Shown here piece by piece: positions 18,919 to 34,735 of a DNA stretch of 64,000 nucleotides. Below the pieces are notes generated by a model. It made no database searches. It was given only the letters and a program-made list of their open reading frames with translations, and was not told where the DNA came from. How positions within the stretch are numbered: position 1 is the stretch's first letter; each line of letters starts with the position of its first letter. This DNA is from Ectothiorhodospiraceae bacterium 2226 (GTDB lineage Bacteria > Pseudomonadota > Gammaproteobacteria > GCA-013348725): assembly GCA_013348725.1 (NCBI GenBank), contig CP054689.1, positions 1 through 64,000 on the forward strand. Direction: 5' to 3'. The position numbers were made by a program, and so were the translations under genes.

Positions 18919-19554
18919 TTAGCTGCCCGGGTCGCCGACCACGTCGACGCCGGGCGGCGGCTCGAACTGGAACAAGGCGCGGTCCAGGCGCGGGTTGCGC
19001 TGCAACTGGGAGAACTCGAGGCGGGTGGTCTGGCCGAAGTTGTCCTTCAACTCCATGATGTGCAGCGTGTCGCCGCGAAAGCCCAGGCGCACGAACTCGA
19101 ATCCGCCCTCCCCGCGGCGCGGGCGCAACTCAACCCACTCGCTGCCGTCACGGGCGCCGATCGCGTGCACCGAAAAGGTGTCGCGCACCGCTTCGGGTTG
19201 GGCGAGCAGCAGGGCCGGCGTGTCATCCAGGCCGGACTCCTGTTCGCGCACGGTGACCTGTTCCAGGTCCTGGTCGTAGGCCCACAGGCGCTGGCCGTCA
19301 CCCACGTACTGCTGCTCGTGGGGGCGGTGGTAATCGAGGCGGAAAAGCCCGGGCTGCTGTACCGCCATGGTGCCCCAGCTTTGATCGAGCACCCGCCCCT
19401 GCGGGCCGAGCACGGTCTGTTTGAACTCGGCGTGCACGCTCTGCAGGCCGTCGAAGAAGGCATCCAGGCGCGCCTCGCCGGCGGCCACCGGCAGGCTCGC
19501 GAGCAGGCCCAACAAACCCGCCCAGAGCGCGGTGCCCAGCGGAAATCTCTTCAT
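18919..19554 (-). CDS. lolA: Outer-membrane lipoprotein carrier protein LolA
   Basis: Protein of 211 aa from ATG 19554. Residues 1 to about 24 are a Sec signal peptide ending at PVAAG. The mature part has the beta-sheet pattern of LolA, which ferries lipoproteins across the periplasm from LolCDE to Lol[14 protein letters not shown] and [24 protein letters not shown] are characteristic. A GTG two codons upstream is an alternative start. GAGG lies five bases before the ATG. It follows ftsK with a gap of seven bases. Confidence 0.93.
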   Translation of the reverse strand: MKRFPLGTALWAGLLGLLASLPVAAGEARLDAFFDGLQSVHAEFKQTVLGPQGRVLDQSWGTMAVQQPGLFRLDYHRPHEQQYVGDGQRLWAYDQDLEQVTVREQESGLDDTPALLLAQPEAVRDTFSVHAIGARDGSEWVELRPRRGEGGFEFVRLGFRGDTLHIMELKDNFGQTTRLEFSQLQRNPRLDRALFQFEPPPGVDVVGDPGS

Positions 19555-19561
19555 ACACACC

Positions 19562-21868
19562 TCAGTCGATGGGGGGTGGCGGCGGTGCCAGCACCTCGCG
19601 GCTGCCGTTGGACTGCAACGGACCCACGACGCCCTGTTGCTCCATGACCTCGACCATGCGCGCCGCGCGGTTGTAGCCGATCTTCAAGCGGCGCTGCACG
19701 GCCGAGATGGAGGCCCGGCGGGTCTCGGTGACCATCCGCACCGCCTGATCGTATAGCGGATCGGCCTCTTCATCAGACGCCATATCGCCCGGGAAGTTGC
19801 CGCCACCGTCGCTCTCGCCGCCCTGCAGGATCTCGTCCAGGTAATCCGGTTCGCCGTGCTCCTTGAGGTGATCGGCGACGCGGTGCACCTCCTGGTCCGC
19901 GACGAACGCGCCGTGCACGCGCTGCGGCAGGCCTGTGCCCGCCGGCAGGTAGAGCATGTCGCCGTGGCCGAGCAGGTGCTCCGCCCCGTTCTGGTCGAGG
20001 ATGGTGCGCGAGTCCACCCGCGAGGACACCTGGAACGAGATGCGGGTCGGAATGTTCGCCTTGATCAGGCCGGTGATGACGTCCACCGACGGCCGCTGCG
20101 TGGCGAGGATGAGGTGCACGCCGGCCGCGCGCGCCTTCTGCGCGAGGCGCGCAATCAGCTCCTCGACCTTCTTGCCGACGATCATCATCATGTCGGCGAA
20201 CTCGTCGATCACCACCACGATGTACGGCAGCGGCTCCAGCGTCTCCGGTTCCTCGTCCTCGCCGGGCGGCGGCGCGAACGGGTTCACCAGCGGCTTGCCG
20301 GCGTCCTGCGCGTCCTTCACCTTGCGGTTGAAGCCCGCGAGGTTGCGCACTCCCACCGAGGACATCAGCCGGTAGCGGCGCTCCATCTCCGCCACGCACC
20401 AGCGCAGCGCGTTGGCGGCCTCCTTCATGTCGGTGACCACCGGCGCGAGCAGGTGCGGGATGCCCTGGTAGACCGACAGTTCCAGCATCTTGGGGTCGAT
20501 CATGATCAGGCGCACCTGCTGGGGCGTGGCGTTGAACAGCAGGCTGAGGATCATCGCGTTGATGCCGACCGACTTACCGGAACCGGTGGTACCGGCCACC
20601 AGCAGATGCGGCATCTTGCCGAGGTCCGCCACCACCGGTCGCCCGGCGATGTCCTTGCCGAGCGCCAGGGTGAGCGCCGAGGAGGCGTCGGCGTACTCGC
20701 GCGACTGCAGCGTCTCGACCAGCGACACCGTCTCGCGGTGCTCGTTGGGGATCTCCAGGCCCACGGTGGACTTGCCCGGGATGACCTCGACGATGCGCAC
20801 GCTGACCACCGACAGGGCGCGCGCGAGGTCCTTGGCGAGGTTACTGATCTGGCTGACCTTCACCCCCGGCGCGGGCTGCATTTCGAAGCGCGTGATGACC
20901 GGCCCCGGATGCGCCGCCACCACCTCCACTTCGATGTTGAAGTCCTTGAGCTTGATCTCGACTTGGCGCGAGATCGCCTCCAGCGCCTCCTTGGACAGCG
21001 CGTGGGTGGCCGGCTGCGGCGGATCCAGCAGCGACAAGGGCGGCAGTGCGCTGTCGGCCGGCAGCTTGAACAGCGGCACCTGACGCTCACGCGCGGCGCG
21101 CGCACTGATCGGCGTCGCCTTGATCACCGGTTCGATACGCAGCGGCTGGCGCTTCTCGCGCTTCTTTTTCTCTTCCTCGACATGCGTCTCGCGGGTCTGA
21201 CGCGCTTGGCGCGCGAGGCGACGCTCGCGCATGCCCGCGCGCAGCGCCTGCAGGCCGCGCCAGAAGGCGATCGCCGCGGCGCCGGTGCGATCCATCACCC
21301 CGAACCAGGAGATGCCGGTGGCCAGGGTCACGCCGGTCAGGAACAAGGCCAGCAGGAACAGGGTCGCGCCCAACAGGTCGACCGTGTTCACCAGGCCCGC
21401 GCCGATCACGCTCCCGAGGATGCCGCCGGCCCCTTGCGGCAGCGCCAAATGCCCCTCCGCGACGTGCAATGCCGCGAGGCCGCTGCCGGCGCCCAGGGTC
21501 AGCGCGAAGCCGAGCAGGCGAAAGCCGGTGCCGGCGCCCTCGTGCTCGTCACCGGCGTCGCGTTTGCGCCCGGCAAACAGCACCCAGCCGACGTAGCCCA
21601 CGATGACCGGGAACACGAAGGCCATATAGCCGAACAGGTGCAGAAAGACGTCCGCGAACCAGGCGCCCACCGGTCCGCCGAGGTTGGCCACCCGCTCCGC
21701 GTTGGTGCTGTAGGACCAGCCGGGGTCCTCGGGGTGATAGGTGCCGAGCGCCAGGATGAGGTACAGGGCGGTAAAGCCGAAGACGAACAGGGCGCCCTCG
21801 CGCAGACCGCGGCGGATGTGCGCCGCCAGCGGCACGGGGGGATTCTTCTTGCGACTTGCCTGCGACAT
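19562..21868 (-). CDS. ftsK: DNA translocase FtsK
   Basis: Protein of 768 aa. Four membrane helices within the first 200 residues anchor it at the septum. A short charged linker (about 205-260) is much shorter than in E. coli. The motor follows with Walker [15 protein letters not shown] and Walker [16 protein letters not shown]. The C-terminal gamma winged-helix domain (about 700-755, [20 protein letters not shown]) recognises KOPS. It moves chromosome dimers to XerCD at dif. Confidence 0.96.
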   Translation of the reverse strand: MSQASRKKNPPVPLAAHIRRGLREGALFVFGFTALYLILALGTYHPEDPGWSYSTNAERVANLGGPVGAWFADVFLHLFGYMAFVFPVIVGYVGWVLFAGRKRDAGDEHEGAGTGFRLLGFALTLGAGSGLAALHVAEGHLALPQGAGGILGSVIGAGLVNTVDLLGATLFLLALFLTGVTLATGISWFGVMDRTGAAAIAFWRGLQALRAGMRERRLARQARQTRETHVEEEKKKREKRQPLRIEPVIKATPISARAARERQVPLFKLPADSALPPLSLLDPPQPATHALSKEALEAISRQVEIKLKDFNIEVEVVAAHPGPVITRFEMQPAPGVKVSQISNLAKDLARALSVVSVRIVEVIPGKSTVGLEIPNEHRETVSLVETLQSREYADASSALTLALGKDIAGRPVVADLGKMPHLLVAGTTGSGKSVGINAMILSLLFNATPQQVRLIMIDPKMLELSVYQGIPHLLAPVVTDMKEAANALRWCVAEMERRYRLMSSVGVRNLAGFNRKVKDAQDAGKPLVNPFAPPPGEDEEPETLEPLPYIVVVIDEFADMMMIVGKKVEELIARLAQKARAAGVHLILATQRPSVDVITGLIKANIPTRISFQVSSRVDSRTILDQNGAEHLLGHGDMLYLPAGTGLPQRVHGAFVADQEVHRVADHLKEHGEPDYLDEILQGGESDGGGNFPGDMASDEEADPLYDQAVRMVTETRRASISAVQRRLKIGYNRAARMVEVMEQQGVVGPLQSNGSREVLAPPPPPID

Positions 21869-21952
21869 GGGAGCCCTATGCTTGACCGTCTTGGACAGTC
21901 CTTTTGTTTCAGATTCTTAGAATAGAAAGCTCAGACCATTCTATAGAGGTTC

Positions 21953-23011
21953 TCAGGCGTCGAGCAAGGCCGGGTGCACCACTTTGTGATCCGCCACGTT
22001 GATGCCTGCCCGCAGCGCGAAATTGTCGCGCCATTCCCCCTGCGCCAACGCCGCGACATAGGGGATCAGTGCGGCCGACAACGCCTGCGAGGCGCTGCGC
22101 GGCACCGCCCCCGGCATATTGGTCACCGCGAAGTGCACCACGTCCTCCCACACATAGGTCGGCGCCCGATAGTCGGTGGGGCGCGTGGTCTCCACGCACC
22201 CGCCCTGATCCACCGAGATATCCACGATCACGCTGCCGGGCTGCATGCGCCGTACCGTCTCGGCGTCCAGCACGTGCGGCGCGCGCGCCCCGACAATGAG
22301 CACCGCGCCGATCACCAGGTCGGCGCCCAGCACGGCCTTGCGCACGGACTCCTCGTAAGGATAGAGCGCGGTGACGTTCGGCCCGAACGCCCGCATCGCC
22401 TCCAGGCGGTCGCGGTTCAGGTCGAACACCACCACCTCGGCGCCGAGACCGGCCGCCACGCGCACCGCGCTGCCACCGGCCACGCCGGCCCCGATCACCA
22501 CCACCCGTCCGCGTTCGGCCGCCGGCAGCCCGCCGAGCAATACACCGCGGCCGCCCTGCGGCGCGTGTAACAGATGCGCGCCGACCTGGGCGCCGAGCCG
22601 CCCCGCGATGTCGCTCATGGGCGCCAGCAGCGGCAGGCGCGCGCCTTCCGCCACGGTCTCGAAGGCGACCGCGGTGAGGCCGATCCGGCACAAGGCCTCG
22701 GTGAGCGCCGGGTCGGCGGCCAGATGGAGATAGGAGAACAACAGATGGTCGGCGCGCAGCAGCGCCAGCTCCTCGACCTGGGGCTCCTTCACCTTGACGA
22801 TCAACTCCCCCGCCCCGTAGACGGCGGCGGCATCGTCGAGGACATGCACGCCCAGGGCGCTGTAATCCGCGTCCCTGTAGCCGCTTTGCAGCCCCGCGCC
22901 GGCCTGGACATAGACCTCGTGGCCGCGCTTGACCAACTCACCGGCCGCCGCCGGAATCAGCGCGACGCGCCCCTCCATGATCTTCAGCTCGGTGGGGATA
23001 CCAATGCGCAT
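21953..23011 (-). CDS. ald: Alanine dehydrogenase
   Basis: Protein of 352 aa from ATG 23011, which has GGAG five bases ahead. It interconverts alanine and pyruvate plus ammonium with NAD. Visible motifs are MRIGIPTE and EGRVALIP at the N-terminus, VKVKEPQ (substrate-binding Lys), FSYLHLAADP (catalytic His), and the Rossmann loop VVIGAGVAGGSAVRVAAGLGAEV. It is somewhat shorter than the common 370 aa. An upstream ATG 15 codons earlier lies in the divergent promoter region and is less likely. It is divergent from trxB. Confidence 0.92.
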   Translation of the reverse strand: MRIGIPTELKIMEGRVALIPAAAGELVKRGHEVYVQAGAGLQSGYRDADYSALGVHVLDDAAAVYGAGELIVKVKEPQVEELALLRADHLLFSYLHLAADPALTEALCRIGLTAVAFETVAEGARLPLLAPMSDIAGRLGAQVGAHLLHAPQGGRGVLLGGLPAAERGRVVVIGAGVAGGSAVRVAAGLGAEVVVFDLNRDRLEAMRAFGPNVTALYPYEESVRKAVLGADLVIGAVLIVGARAPHVLDAETVRRMQPGSVIVDISVDQGGCVETTRPTDYRAPTYVWEDVVHFAVTNMPGAVPRSASQALSAALIPYVAALAQGEWRDNFALRAGINVADHKVVHPALLDA

Positions 23012-23093
23012 CGAAACTCCTCTGGGCGTCAATCGTGTGGCCAGAAATGATAACATCCCGGGTAAACCCCAGACCGAACTGGAGCGCCTGTAG

Positions 23094-24116
<1,023 letters not shown>

Positions 24117-24147
24117 CCCGCGCGCGCGGCAGGAGGCCACGCGACCG

Positions 24148-25290
24148 ATGCAACTCACCGTTTGCAAGCGCCTCGACGAGGTCGCCGCGCCGGCGTGGAA
24201 CGCGCTCAACCCGCACGGCAATCCGTTCCTGCGGCACGAGTTCCTATGCGCACTGGAGCGCCACGGCTGCCTCGGACCGCGCTACGGCTGGCTACCCCAT
24301 CATCTGTTGGTCCACGACGACGGCGGGCGCCTGATCGGCGCCGCGCCGCTCTACGCCAAGACCAACTCCTATGGCGAATTCGTGTTCGACTGGGCCTGGG
24401 CGGATGCCTATGCGCGCGAGGGCCTGGCTTACTACCCCAAGCTGGTAGGTGCCGCGCCCTACACGCCGGCGACCGGGCCGCGGCTGCTGGTACACCCCGA
24501 GGCCGCCCGCGGCGCGGTCGTCGATGCCCTGATCGACGGCGCTCTGGCGCTTGCCCGTGACCTGCGCGCCTCGTCGGCGCACTGGCTGTTCACCAACCGC
24601 GACGACACCGAGCACTTGGTCGCGACACGGGGATTCCTGCCCCGCCTCGGCTGTCAGTTCCACTGGGAGAACCGCGGCTACAGCGACTTCGAGGCCTTTC
24701 TCGCCGCCCTGTCGGCCGACAAACGCAAGAAGCTGCGCCGCGAGCGCCGACGGGTGGCCGAACAGGGCGTCGAACTGACGACCCTGCAGGGTGCGCAAAT
24801 CGAACCCGAGCACTGGGCGGTGTTCCACCGCTTCTATACCCAGACCTTCGACCGCAAGGGCGGCGTGCCCACCCTGAGCCGCGCCTTCTTCGAGGCGGTG
24901 GCGCACGACATGCCCGAGGCGGTCGTGCTGGTGCTCGCCAGTTTCCGGGGCCGGTACATCGCCGGAGCGCTCAGTTTCGCCGGCGGCGGCGTGCTGTACG
25001 GCCGCCATTGGGGGGCGGAAGCCGACTTCCACAGCCTGCACTTCGAGGCCTGCTACTATCGGGGCATCGACTATTGTATTTCCCAGGGATTGCAGCGCTT
25101 CGAGCCGGGCGCCCAGGGCGAACACAAGGTCAGTCGCGGTTTTCTCCCCACGCGCACCTGGTCGGCGCACTGGATCGCGCACCCGGCGTTCGGTCACGCC
25201 CTCGCCGATTATGTGCAGCGCGAGCGGGAGGCGATGGAACAGTACATGGCCGAGCTCGGTCGCCACAGTCCCTATCGGCAGGCGGACTGA
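24148..25290 (+). CDS. DUF482/COG3146 acyltransferase-fold protein
   Basis: Protein of 380 aa from ATG 24148 with AGGAGG ahead. The pattern [20 protein letters not shown] at the N-terminus, [14 protein letters not shown] in the middle and [21 protein letters not shown] towards the C-terminus fits COG3146, a GNAT-like family distantly related to FemAB peptidyl transferases. The function is not established; some databases call it a peptidoglycan biosynthesis protein on fold alone. It lies between trxB and aat, only 2 bp from aat, so it is probably in one transcript with the N-end-rule genes. Confidence 0.82.
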   Translation: MQLTVCKRLDEVAAPAWNALNPHGNPFLRHEFLCALERHGCLGPRYGWLPHHLLVHDDGGRLIGAAPLYAKTNSYGEFVFDWAWADAYAREGLAYYPKLVGAAPYTPATGPRLLVHPEAARGAVVDALIDGALALARDLRASSAHWLFTNRDDTEHLVATRGFLPRLGCQFHWENRGYSDFEAFLAALSADKRKKLRRERRRVAEQGVELTTLQGAQIEPEHWAVFHRFYTQTFDRKGGVPTLSRAFFEAVAHDMPEAVVLVLASFRGRYIAGALSFAGGGVLYGRHWGAEADFHSLHFEACYYRGIDYCISQGLQRFEPGAQGEHKVSRGFLPTRTWSAHWIAHPAFGHALADYVQREREAMEQYMAELGRHSPYRQAD

Positions 25291-25292
25291 AC

Positions 25293-26018
25293 ATGCAGCA
25301 GCTCCGGTGGCTGGACCCCCATCACGATGCGGCGTTCCCGGACGTCTCCTACGCGCTGCGGGAACCCGACGGCCTGCTGGCACTAGGCGGCGACCTGCAC
25401 CCGGAACGCCTGTTGCGGGCCTACCGCCAGGGCATATTCCCCTGGTACAGCGCAGGTCAGCCCATTATGTGGTGGTCCCCGGACCCGCGCGCGGTGCTCC
25501 TGCCCGGGGAGTTGCGTGTCTCGCGCAGCCTGCGCAAGGCACTGCGCCGAGGCGACTACCGCGTCACGCTGGACACGGCGTTCGAACAGGTAGTCCAAGC
25601 GTGCGCCGCACCGCGCGGCGACGGGCTGGGTACCTGGATCACCGCCGAGATGGCCGCGGCGTATGCCCGGCTGCACGCGCTCGGCTACGCCCATTCCATC
25701 GAGGTGTGGCGCGACGAGGAGCTGATCGGCGGCCTGTACGGTGTGGCGCTGGGGCGGGTGTTCTTCGGCGAATCGATGTTCAGCCGGGCGCGCGACGGCT
25801 CCAAGATCGCGCTGGTGTACCTGGTGCGCCAACTGGCCCGCTGGGGCTTCGAACTCATCGACTGTCAGGTTCGCTCCGAACACCTCGACAGCCTGGGGGC
25901 GCGCTGTATCCCGCGTGAGGCGTTCGCCAAGTGGCTGGGGAGTGCCTGCGACCGGTCGTCGCGGCCGCCGCCGTGGCGCTTCGACAACGACTTTCGGCTC
26001 GAGGAGGTCAGTGCATGA
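25293..26018 (+). CDS. aat: Leucyl/phenylalanyl-tRNA--protein transferase
   Basis: Protein of 241 aa. Aat adds Leu or Phe to N-terminal Lys or Arg, creating an N-degron. [18 protein letters not shown] and [11 protein letters not shown] are all present near the N-terminus, and the GNAT-like core has [19 protein letters not shown]. Together with bpt, clpS and clpA further along, the window holds the complete bacterial N-end rule pathway. The stop overlaps the bpt start as ATGA. Confidence 0.96.
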   Translation: MQQLRWLDPHHDAAFPDVSYALREPDGLLALGGDLHPERLLRAYRQGIFPWYSAGQPIMWWSPDPRAVLLPGELRVSRSLRKALRRGDYRVTLDTAFEQVVQACAAPRGDGLGTWITAEMAAAYARLHALGYAHSIEVWRDEELIGGLYGVALGRVFFGESMFSRARDGSKIALVYLVRQLARWGFELIDCQVRSEHLDSLGARCIPREAFAKWLGSACDRSSRPPPWRFDNDFRLEEVSA

Positions 26019-26743
26019 AGGACGTACTCAACCGACGTCGCTCGGCGAGTCTGACCTTCTACGCCACCGTACCGAGCGCCTGCGGTTACCTGGACAGCCG
26101 CAGCAGCGTCAATCTGTTCGCCGATCCGGCCAAGCCGATGACCATGGAGCTGTATTCGCGCTTGGCCGACTACGGCTTTCGGCGCAACGGCGAGTACGTC
26201 TACCGTCCCCGCTGCCCCACCTGCGACGAATGCATTCCGTTGCGCGTGCCGGTGGCCCAATTCGCACCCAACCGCAGCCAACGGCGCACCTGGCAGCGCA
26301 ATGCGGGACTGGAGATCACGCGCCTGCCGGCCGGCTACCGCGCCGAGCACTTCGACCTCTACCGGCGTTATATCTCGACCCGCCACGCGGGCAGCGGCAT
26401 GGATACGGCCGATCCCGCCTCCTACCGGCACTTCATCAACAGCAGCTGGGCGCAGACTTGGCTGTACGAATTTCGCGAGCGCGGCGCGCTTAAGGCCGTG
26501 GCGGTGGTGGACGAACTGAGCCAAGGCCTGTCGGCGGTGTATACCTTTTTTGATCCGCGCGAGGCAAAGCGCGGTCTCGGCACCTACGCAATCCTGTGGG
26601 AGATCGAAGAAACCCGCCGGCTGGGATACTCCTGGCTGTACCTCGGCTACTGGATCGCCGACAGCCCCAAGATGCGCTATAAGACCGCCTTCGAGCCCGT
26701 GGAGGCCTACCGCAGCGGACGTTGGCAGCCGTTCACCCCCTAA
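26015..26743 (+). CDS. bpt: Aspartate/glutamate leucyltransferase Bpt
   Basis: Protein of 242 aa. It transfers Leu to N-terminal Asp or Glu. The N-terminal cysteine-containing region has PSACGYL and [18 protein letters not shown], typical of the ATE family. The C-terminal GNAT-like domain has [20 protein letters not shown] and LYLGYWI. The ATG overlaps the aat stop, and GAGGAGG lies 9 bases ahead. It provides the second class of N-degrons read by ClpS. Confidence 0.95.
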   Translation: MKDVLNRRRSASLTFYATVPSACGYLDSRSSVNLFADPAKPMTMELYSRLADYGFRRNGEYVYRPRCPTCDECIPLRVPVAQFAPNRSQRRTWQRNAGLEITRLPAGYRAEHFDLYRRYISTRHAGSGMDTADPASYRHFINSSWAQTWLYEFRERGALKAVAVVDELSQGLSAVYTFFDPREAKRGLGTYAILWEIEETRRLGYSWLYLGYWIADSPKMRYKTAFEPVEAYRSGRWQPFTP

Positions 26744-26840
26744 GGCAGGTCCGTACAACTCCATCCCGGCGTTACCAGTCCACGCGACGCCGCACCACCC
26801 TGTGCCACGGAAAGCGCTGGGTTAATCAGAGCTTCGCTGA

Positions 26841-27155
<315 letters not shown>

Positions 27156-27212
27156 CCGCCCCCGTCGCCGCGCGCCGGACGGGGCGCGGCGCCGGAGCGC
27201 ACCCCGCCTGCG

Positions 27213-29471
<2,259 letters not shown>

Positions 29472-29500
29472 GACGTACCTCGCTCGCTCAAGCGCGGACG

Positions 29501-29824
29501 CTAAGCGGCCTCCATGGTGCACAGCAGCGGGTGCTGATGCTGCCGCGAATACTCGTTCACCTGGGCCACTTTCGTCTCCGCGATTTCCCGCGGGAACACC
29601 CCGCAGACTCCCTTCCCCCGGGTGTGGACGTGCAACATGATGCGCGCCGCCTTCTCCCGCTCCATGCCGAAGAAGTACTCGAGAATGTGTACCACGAACT
29701 CCATGGGTGTGTAATCGTCGTTCAACAGAACGACCTTATACATCGGCGGCCGTTTGAGCTTCGGCTTCGCCTCCTCGACGGCCAACCCGTCATCGTGTCG
29801 GGTTTGCTGATCGTGGTCTTTCAT
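29501..29824 (-). CDS. clpS: ClpA adaptor protein ClpS
   Basis: Protein of 107 aa. ClpS reads N-degrons and loads them on Clp[20 protein letters not shown] contains the Asn-Asp pair and Met that line the N-degron pocket, and the conserved [20 protein letters not shown] follows. The N-terminal 25 residues are flexible and charged, as expected. It lies 29 bp before clpA on the same strand. Confidence 0.97.
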   Translation of the reverse strand: MKDHDQQTRHDDGLAVEEAKPKLKRPPMYKVVLLNDDYTPMEFVVHILEYFFGMEREKAARIMLHVHTRGKGVCGVFPREIAETKVAQVNEYSRQHQHPLLCTMEAA

Positions 29825-29971
29825 CGTCGAATCAAGTCTAGCCCAGCCGCAATCCAGCGCCGCGCCCGGCGGCTGTTCCCGCCGCCCCGACGCCCTCGCC
29901 TCGGTTTCATTCTATCCAAGGCCGCGAAGCGTTTCATCACACGCCGCCCCGTCCCCTGCGGTTCCATCCGT

Positions 29972-31222
<1,251 letters not shown>

Positions 31223-31328
31223 GATGGCTCCAAATAACGGGACGACGACTGGATGACCGGCAGCCCAGGACCGGCGGCTGCCGAAGGGCCCAGTTTAACA
31301 CGCCGCTTGGCGCGCCGTGCCCGTCGGC

Positions 31329-32450
31329 TCAGCCGGCCGCCTCGCTGCGCACGCGGATGGCGCGCATCAGGCGCTCGCGGTCGATCCACCCGACCAGCCG
31401 CTCCCCTTCCATGACCGGCACCTGATTGAGGCTCTGGCGCTCCATCGCCCGCAGCACGTCCTCCAGTCCGGTGTCGGGTGCCACCACCTGCAGACGCTCG
31501 CGCGGGGTCATGACCTCGTCCACCGCCACCAGCCCCCAGCGCTCGCGGGCCACCTTGCGCGCGTCGCTCAAGGTCACCAAACCGACCACGTCGGCGCCGC
31601 GCGTCACCACCGCCGCGCGCTCGCCCCCGGCCAGCGCGCCCGCGTCGACCCAATTCTGCAGCGCGGTGCCCGCGGCGACCTGCGGCACGTCCGGGCGCAG
31701 AATCTGCCGCGCGCTGACCCCGCGCAGCAGCTGCCCCAGGGTGAAGTCGCGCGAACTCGCCTCGGCCGCGCTCAACAGGAACCAGGCGATCGCCGCGAGC
31801 CACAGGCCGTTCAGCAGCAGCCCGTGCATGATCGCGAGCCATGCCCCTACCCCGAGCAAGCCGTAGGCCACCAGCCGTCCGCCCATCACCGCCCAGGCCA
31901 TGCCCTTGGCGGGGTTGCCGGACAAGCCCCACACAGTGGCGCGAAACACACGCCCGCCGTCGAGTGGAAAGCCGGGGATCAGATTGAACACCGCCACCAC
32001 CAGGTTGATGAACGCCAGCCAGCCGAAGGCCACGGCCGCCGGCTCGCTCAGGCCCTGCATGAGCGCGCTCAAGACATAGAACGCGGCGGCCAGCGCCAGG
32101 CTGACCAGCGGCCCCGCAATGGCGATCCAGAACTCGTCCTGGGCGCGCTCGGCATCCCGCTCGGTCTGCGCCACGCCGCCGAAGATGAACAGGGTGATGG
32201 AGCGCACGGGGATGCCTTTGCGCAGCGCCACCAGGCTGTGCCCGAGCTCGTGCAGCACGATGCTGAGAAAGAACAGCAGCGAGGTCACCACGGCCGTGGT
32301 CGTCACCTGCGCCTGCGGCCAGTGGGGGTAGCCGGCCTGGAACAACAGCATCAGGGACAGGGTCAACAGGGCGAAGATGATGAACCAGGTGTAGTGGATC
32401 CCGATGCGGATTCCCGCCACACGCCCGATGGTCACCGCCGACTCCAGCAT
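31329..32450 (-). CDS. Site-2 protease family (M50) zinc metalloprotease with CBS domains
   Basis: Protein of 373 aa. Six or so membrane helices fill the first 210 residues. The zinc motif HELGH is at residues 67-71, and the third ligand is in [12 protein letters not shown] (about 156-167). Two CBS domains (about 240-365) close the protein; these often sense adenosine ligands. The family cleaves membrane-embedded substrates, such as anti-sigma factors; the substrate here is unknown. It is divergent from rluE. Confidence 0.9.
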   Translation of the reverse strand: MLESAVTIGRVAGIRIGIHYTWFIIFALLTLSLMLLFQAGYPHWPQAQVTTTAVVTSLLFFLSIVLHELGHSLVALRKGIPVRSITLFIFGGVAQTERDAERAQDEFWIAIAGPLVSLALAAAFYVLSALMQGLSEPAAVAFGWLAFINLVVAVFNLIPGFPLDGGRVFRATVWGLSGNPAKGMAWAVMGGRLVAYGLLGVGAWLAIMHGLLLNGLWLAAIAWFLLSAAEASSRDFTLGQLLRGVSARQILRPDVPQVAAGTALQNWVDAGALAGGERAAVVTRGADVVGLVTLSDARKVARERWGLVAVDEVMTPRERLQVVAPDTGLEDVLRAMERQSLNQVPVMEGERLVGWIDRERLMRAIRVRSEAAG

Positions 32451-32512
32451 TCACGCCTCCTGCGGCCTTGCGACGCCGCGGCAAGAGGCAAGCGGCCACA
32501 CCGCCCGCCCCG

Positions 32513-32518
32513 TATAAT
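32513..32518 (+). promoter_or_regulatory. -10 element placed for a leaderless rluE transcript
   Basis: A perfect TATAAT ends only 6 bases before the rluE ATG, so a start seven bases downstream of the box would fall on the A of the start codon. No Shine-Dalgarno sequence can be seen. A -35 box is not clear. Confidence 0.45.
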
Positions 32519-32524
32519 GACTTC

Positions 32525-33175
32525 ATGTCCCAGGTGGTGCTGTTCAACAAGCCCTATGGCGTGCTGTGCCAATTCACGGATGCCGCGGGGCGTCCCACCC
32601 TGGCCGACTATGTGTCCCTGCCTTCAGTCTACGCCGCCGGGCGACTCGACCGCGACAGTGAAGGCCTGGTCGTGCTAACCGACGACGGCCGGCTACAGGC
32701 GCGCATCAGCGCGCCGCAGCACAAGTGGCCGAAGACGTACTGGGTGCAGGTGGAGGGTGAGCCGGACGCCGCCGCCCTCGCCCGGCTCGCGAGCGGGGTC
32801 GCGCTGAAGGACGGCGTCACGGCGCCGGCGCAGGCGCAGCGGCTGGCGTCGCCCGACCTGTGGCCGCGCGAACCGCCGGTGCGTTACCGGGCCAGCATCC
32901 CCACCGCGTGGATTGCCCTCACCCTTCGCGAGGGGCGCAACCGTCAGGTACGGCGCATGACGGCGTCCGTGGGCCACCCGACCCTGCGCCTGGTGCGCTG
33001 GGCGGTGGGACCCTGGACCCTCGAAGGCCTTGCCCCCGGCGCCTGGCGCACGGTACCCATGGAGGAAGCTGATGCCTATGCCCGACAAACCGGCCGTGAC
33101 CGTGGCGGCCATCGCCCAACAAGACGGCCGCTTCCTGCTGGTGGAGGAGCGCGCGGACGACGCCGTGGTGATTAA
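32525..33175 (+). CDS. rluE: 23S rRNA pseudouridine(2457) synthase RluE
   Basis: Protein of 216 aa (E. coli 217). It is a RsuA-family pseudouridine synthase that modifies U2457 of 23S r[16 protein letters not shown] begins the protein and the catalytic Asp lies in [36 protein letters not shown] is the C-terminal family signature. The last 35 residues overlap the nudJ start by 104 bp and are Arg/Gly-rich, unlike the family, so the frame may simply read on past the normal end. Confidence 0.92.
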   Translation: MSQVVLFNKPYGVLCQFTDAAGRPTLADYVSLPSVYAAGRLDRDSEGLVVLTDDGRLQARISAPQHKWPKTYWVQVEGEPDAAALARLASGVALKDGVTAPAQAQRLASPDLWPREPPVRYRASIPTAWIALTLREGRNRQVRRMTASVGHPTLRLVRWAVGPWTLEGLAPGAWRTVPMEEADAYARQTGRDRGGHRPTRRPLPAGGGARGRRRGD

Positions 33176-33524
33176 CCAGCCTGCCGGGCACCTGGAGGCG
33201 GGCGAGACCCTGCTGGAGGCGGTGGTGCGCGAGACGCTGGAAGAGACCCGCTTTCACTTCGTGCCGGAGGCCCTGGTCGGGGTCTACCAGTGGGCCACGG
33301 ACGATGGCCGCGTGTATGTGCGCCTGGCATTTAGCGGCCACTTGGCCGGGGAATCGGCCGAGCGGACTCTGGATGAGGGGATTCTGCGCCCGCTGTGGCT
33401 CTCCCGCGACGAGCTGGCGCAGCGCGACAACCGGCGCAGTCCGCTGGTGCTGCGCTGTGTGGACGACTACCTCGACGGGCAGCGCTACCCGCTCACGGTG
33501 ATCAACGAGATCGGGGATGAGTAA
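33072..33524 (+). CDS. nudJ: Nudix phosphatase NudJ
   Basis: Protein of 150 aa. The Nudix box runs [20 protein letters not shown], with the usual closing Gly-hydrophobic replaced by Arg-Phe. NudJ in E. coli hydrolyses HMP-PP and nucleoside tri- and diphosphates. The ATG at 33072 has GGAGGAAG ahead. The order rluE-nudJ-mnmA-hflD matches E. coli closely. The 3' end overlaps mnmA by 8 bp. Confidence 0.92.
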   Translation: MPMPDKPAVTVAAIAQQDGRFLLVEERADDAVVINQPAGHLEAGETLLEAVVRETLEETRFHFVPEALVGVYQWATDDGRVYVRLAFSGHLAGESAERTLDEGILRPLWLSRDELAQRDNRRSPLVLRCVDDYLDGQRYPLTVINEIGDE

Positions 33525-34629
33525 GCGGCCGGTCATGGTCGGCCTGTCCGGCGGCGTCGACTCCTCGGTCGCGGCCCTGCTGCTACAGAACGAGGGGCGC
33601 CGCGTCGAAGGCCTGTTCATGAAGAACTGGGAGGACGACGACCGCGACGGCCATTGCACGGCGGCCGAGGACTACGCGGACGCGCGCGCCGTGTGCGAGG
33701 TGTTGGAGATCCCACTGCACGCGGTGAACTTCGCGCGGGCCTATTGGGACCGCGTGTTCCAGCACTTTCTGGACGAGTACGCCGCCGGGCGCACCCCCAA
33801 CCCCGATGTGCTGTGCAACAAGGAGATCAAGTTCCGCGCCTTTCTCGATCACGCCCTCGGGCTCGGCGCCGAGCGCATTGCGACCGGCCACTACGTGCGC
33901 AGCGACGAGGTCGAGGGCCGCCACCGCCTGCTCAAAGGTCGTGACCCTGAGAAAGACCAGTCGTACTTCCTCTACACCCTGAATCAACACCAACTCGCGC
34001 ACAGCCTGTTCCCGGTCGGCGAGTTGCACAAGTCCGAGGTGCGCGCCCGCGCGGCGGCGGCCCGACTGCCGACGCACGCCAAACGCGACAGCACCGGCAT
34101 CTGCTTCATCGGCGAGCGGCATTTCCGCACCTTCCTGGCGCGCTACCTGCCCGCGCAGCCGGGGCTGATGGAGACGCCCGAAGGCGAGGTGGTCGGTGAA
34201 CACGCCGGGTTGATGTACTACACCCTCGGCCAGCGTCAGGGGCTCAACATCGGCGGACGCCGCGGCGGCAGCGGTGCACCGTGGTTCGTGGCGGGCAAGG
34301 ACCTTGAACGCAATGTACTGATGGTGGTGCAGGGCAAGAACCACCCCCTGCTCTATCGCGACGCCTTGGTGGCCACGGACCTGCATTGGGTCAGTGGCGG
34401 GCCGCCGCCGGCCGGGCAGCGCCTGACCGCCAAGACGCGCTACCGCCAGCCCGACCAGTCATGCACGGTCACCACCTCGGAGCCCGAGCGGCTGACGCTG
34501 CGCTTCGACGCCCCGCAGTGGGCGATCACCCCGGGGCAGTCGGTGGTGTTGTATGCGGGCGACGAATGCCTCGGCGGCGGGATCATCGCCGCATCCGCCC
34601 CCGCTGACGCGGAGGTCGCGACCTGCTAA
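33517..34629 (+). CDS. mnmA: tRNA-specific 2-thiouridylase MnmA
   Basis: Protein of 370 aa. It inserts sulfur at C2 of U34 in tRNA-Lys, -Glu and -Gln. The PP-loop SGGVDSS is at residues 11-17. The catalytic cysteines are C100 ([12 protein letters not shown]) and C196 (STGICFIGE). The C-terminal beta-barrel has [11 protein letters not shown]-like and YRQPDQSC elements. It takes sulfur from the TusBCDE/TusA relay in relatives; those genes are not in this window. Confidence 0.97.
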   Translation: MSKRPVMVGLSGGVDSSVAALLLQNEGRRVEGLFMKNWEDDDRDGHCTAAEDYADARAVCEVLEIPLHAVNFARAYWDRVFQHFLDEYAAGRTPNPDVLCNKEIKFRAFLDHALGLGAERIATGHYVRSDEVEGRHRLLKGRDPEKDQSYFLYTLNQHQLAHSLFPVGELHKSEVRARAAAARLPTHAKRDSTGICFIGERHFRTFLARYLPAQPGLMETPEGEVVGEHAGLMYYTLGQRQGLNIGGRRGGSGAPWFVAGKDLERNVLMVVQGKNHPLLYRDALVATDLHWVSGGPPPAGQRLTAKTRYRQPDQSCTVTTSEPERLTLRFDAPQWAITPGQSVVLYAGDECLGGGIIAASAPADAEVATC

Positions 34630-34696
34630 CTTCAACGGAACGGCCGCCCGCGCGGCCGGCGACTTCCCAGCGAAGAACCAATAACCCGGAGGTCCG

Positions 34697-34735
34697 ATGA
34701 AAGCTTCGCTCCGCCATTTGCGCGTGTGCCCCTGA
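34697..34735 (+). CDS. Possible 12-codon leader peptide
   Basis: An ATG at 34697 with a strong GGAGG four bases ahead opens a 12-residue frame (MKASLRHLRVCP). Its TGA overlaps the ATG of the next membrane protein gene as TGATG. The only good ribosome site in this gap belongs to this mini-frame. It may serve translational coupling. A frameshift in a longer gene start is the alternative reading. Confidence 0.4.
   Translation: MKASLRHLRVCP

Noticed and set aside
22069-22733. Arg/Pro-rich plus-strand frames opposite ald
   Set aside because: Antisense shadows; the minus-strand alanine dehydrogenase has all motifs.
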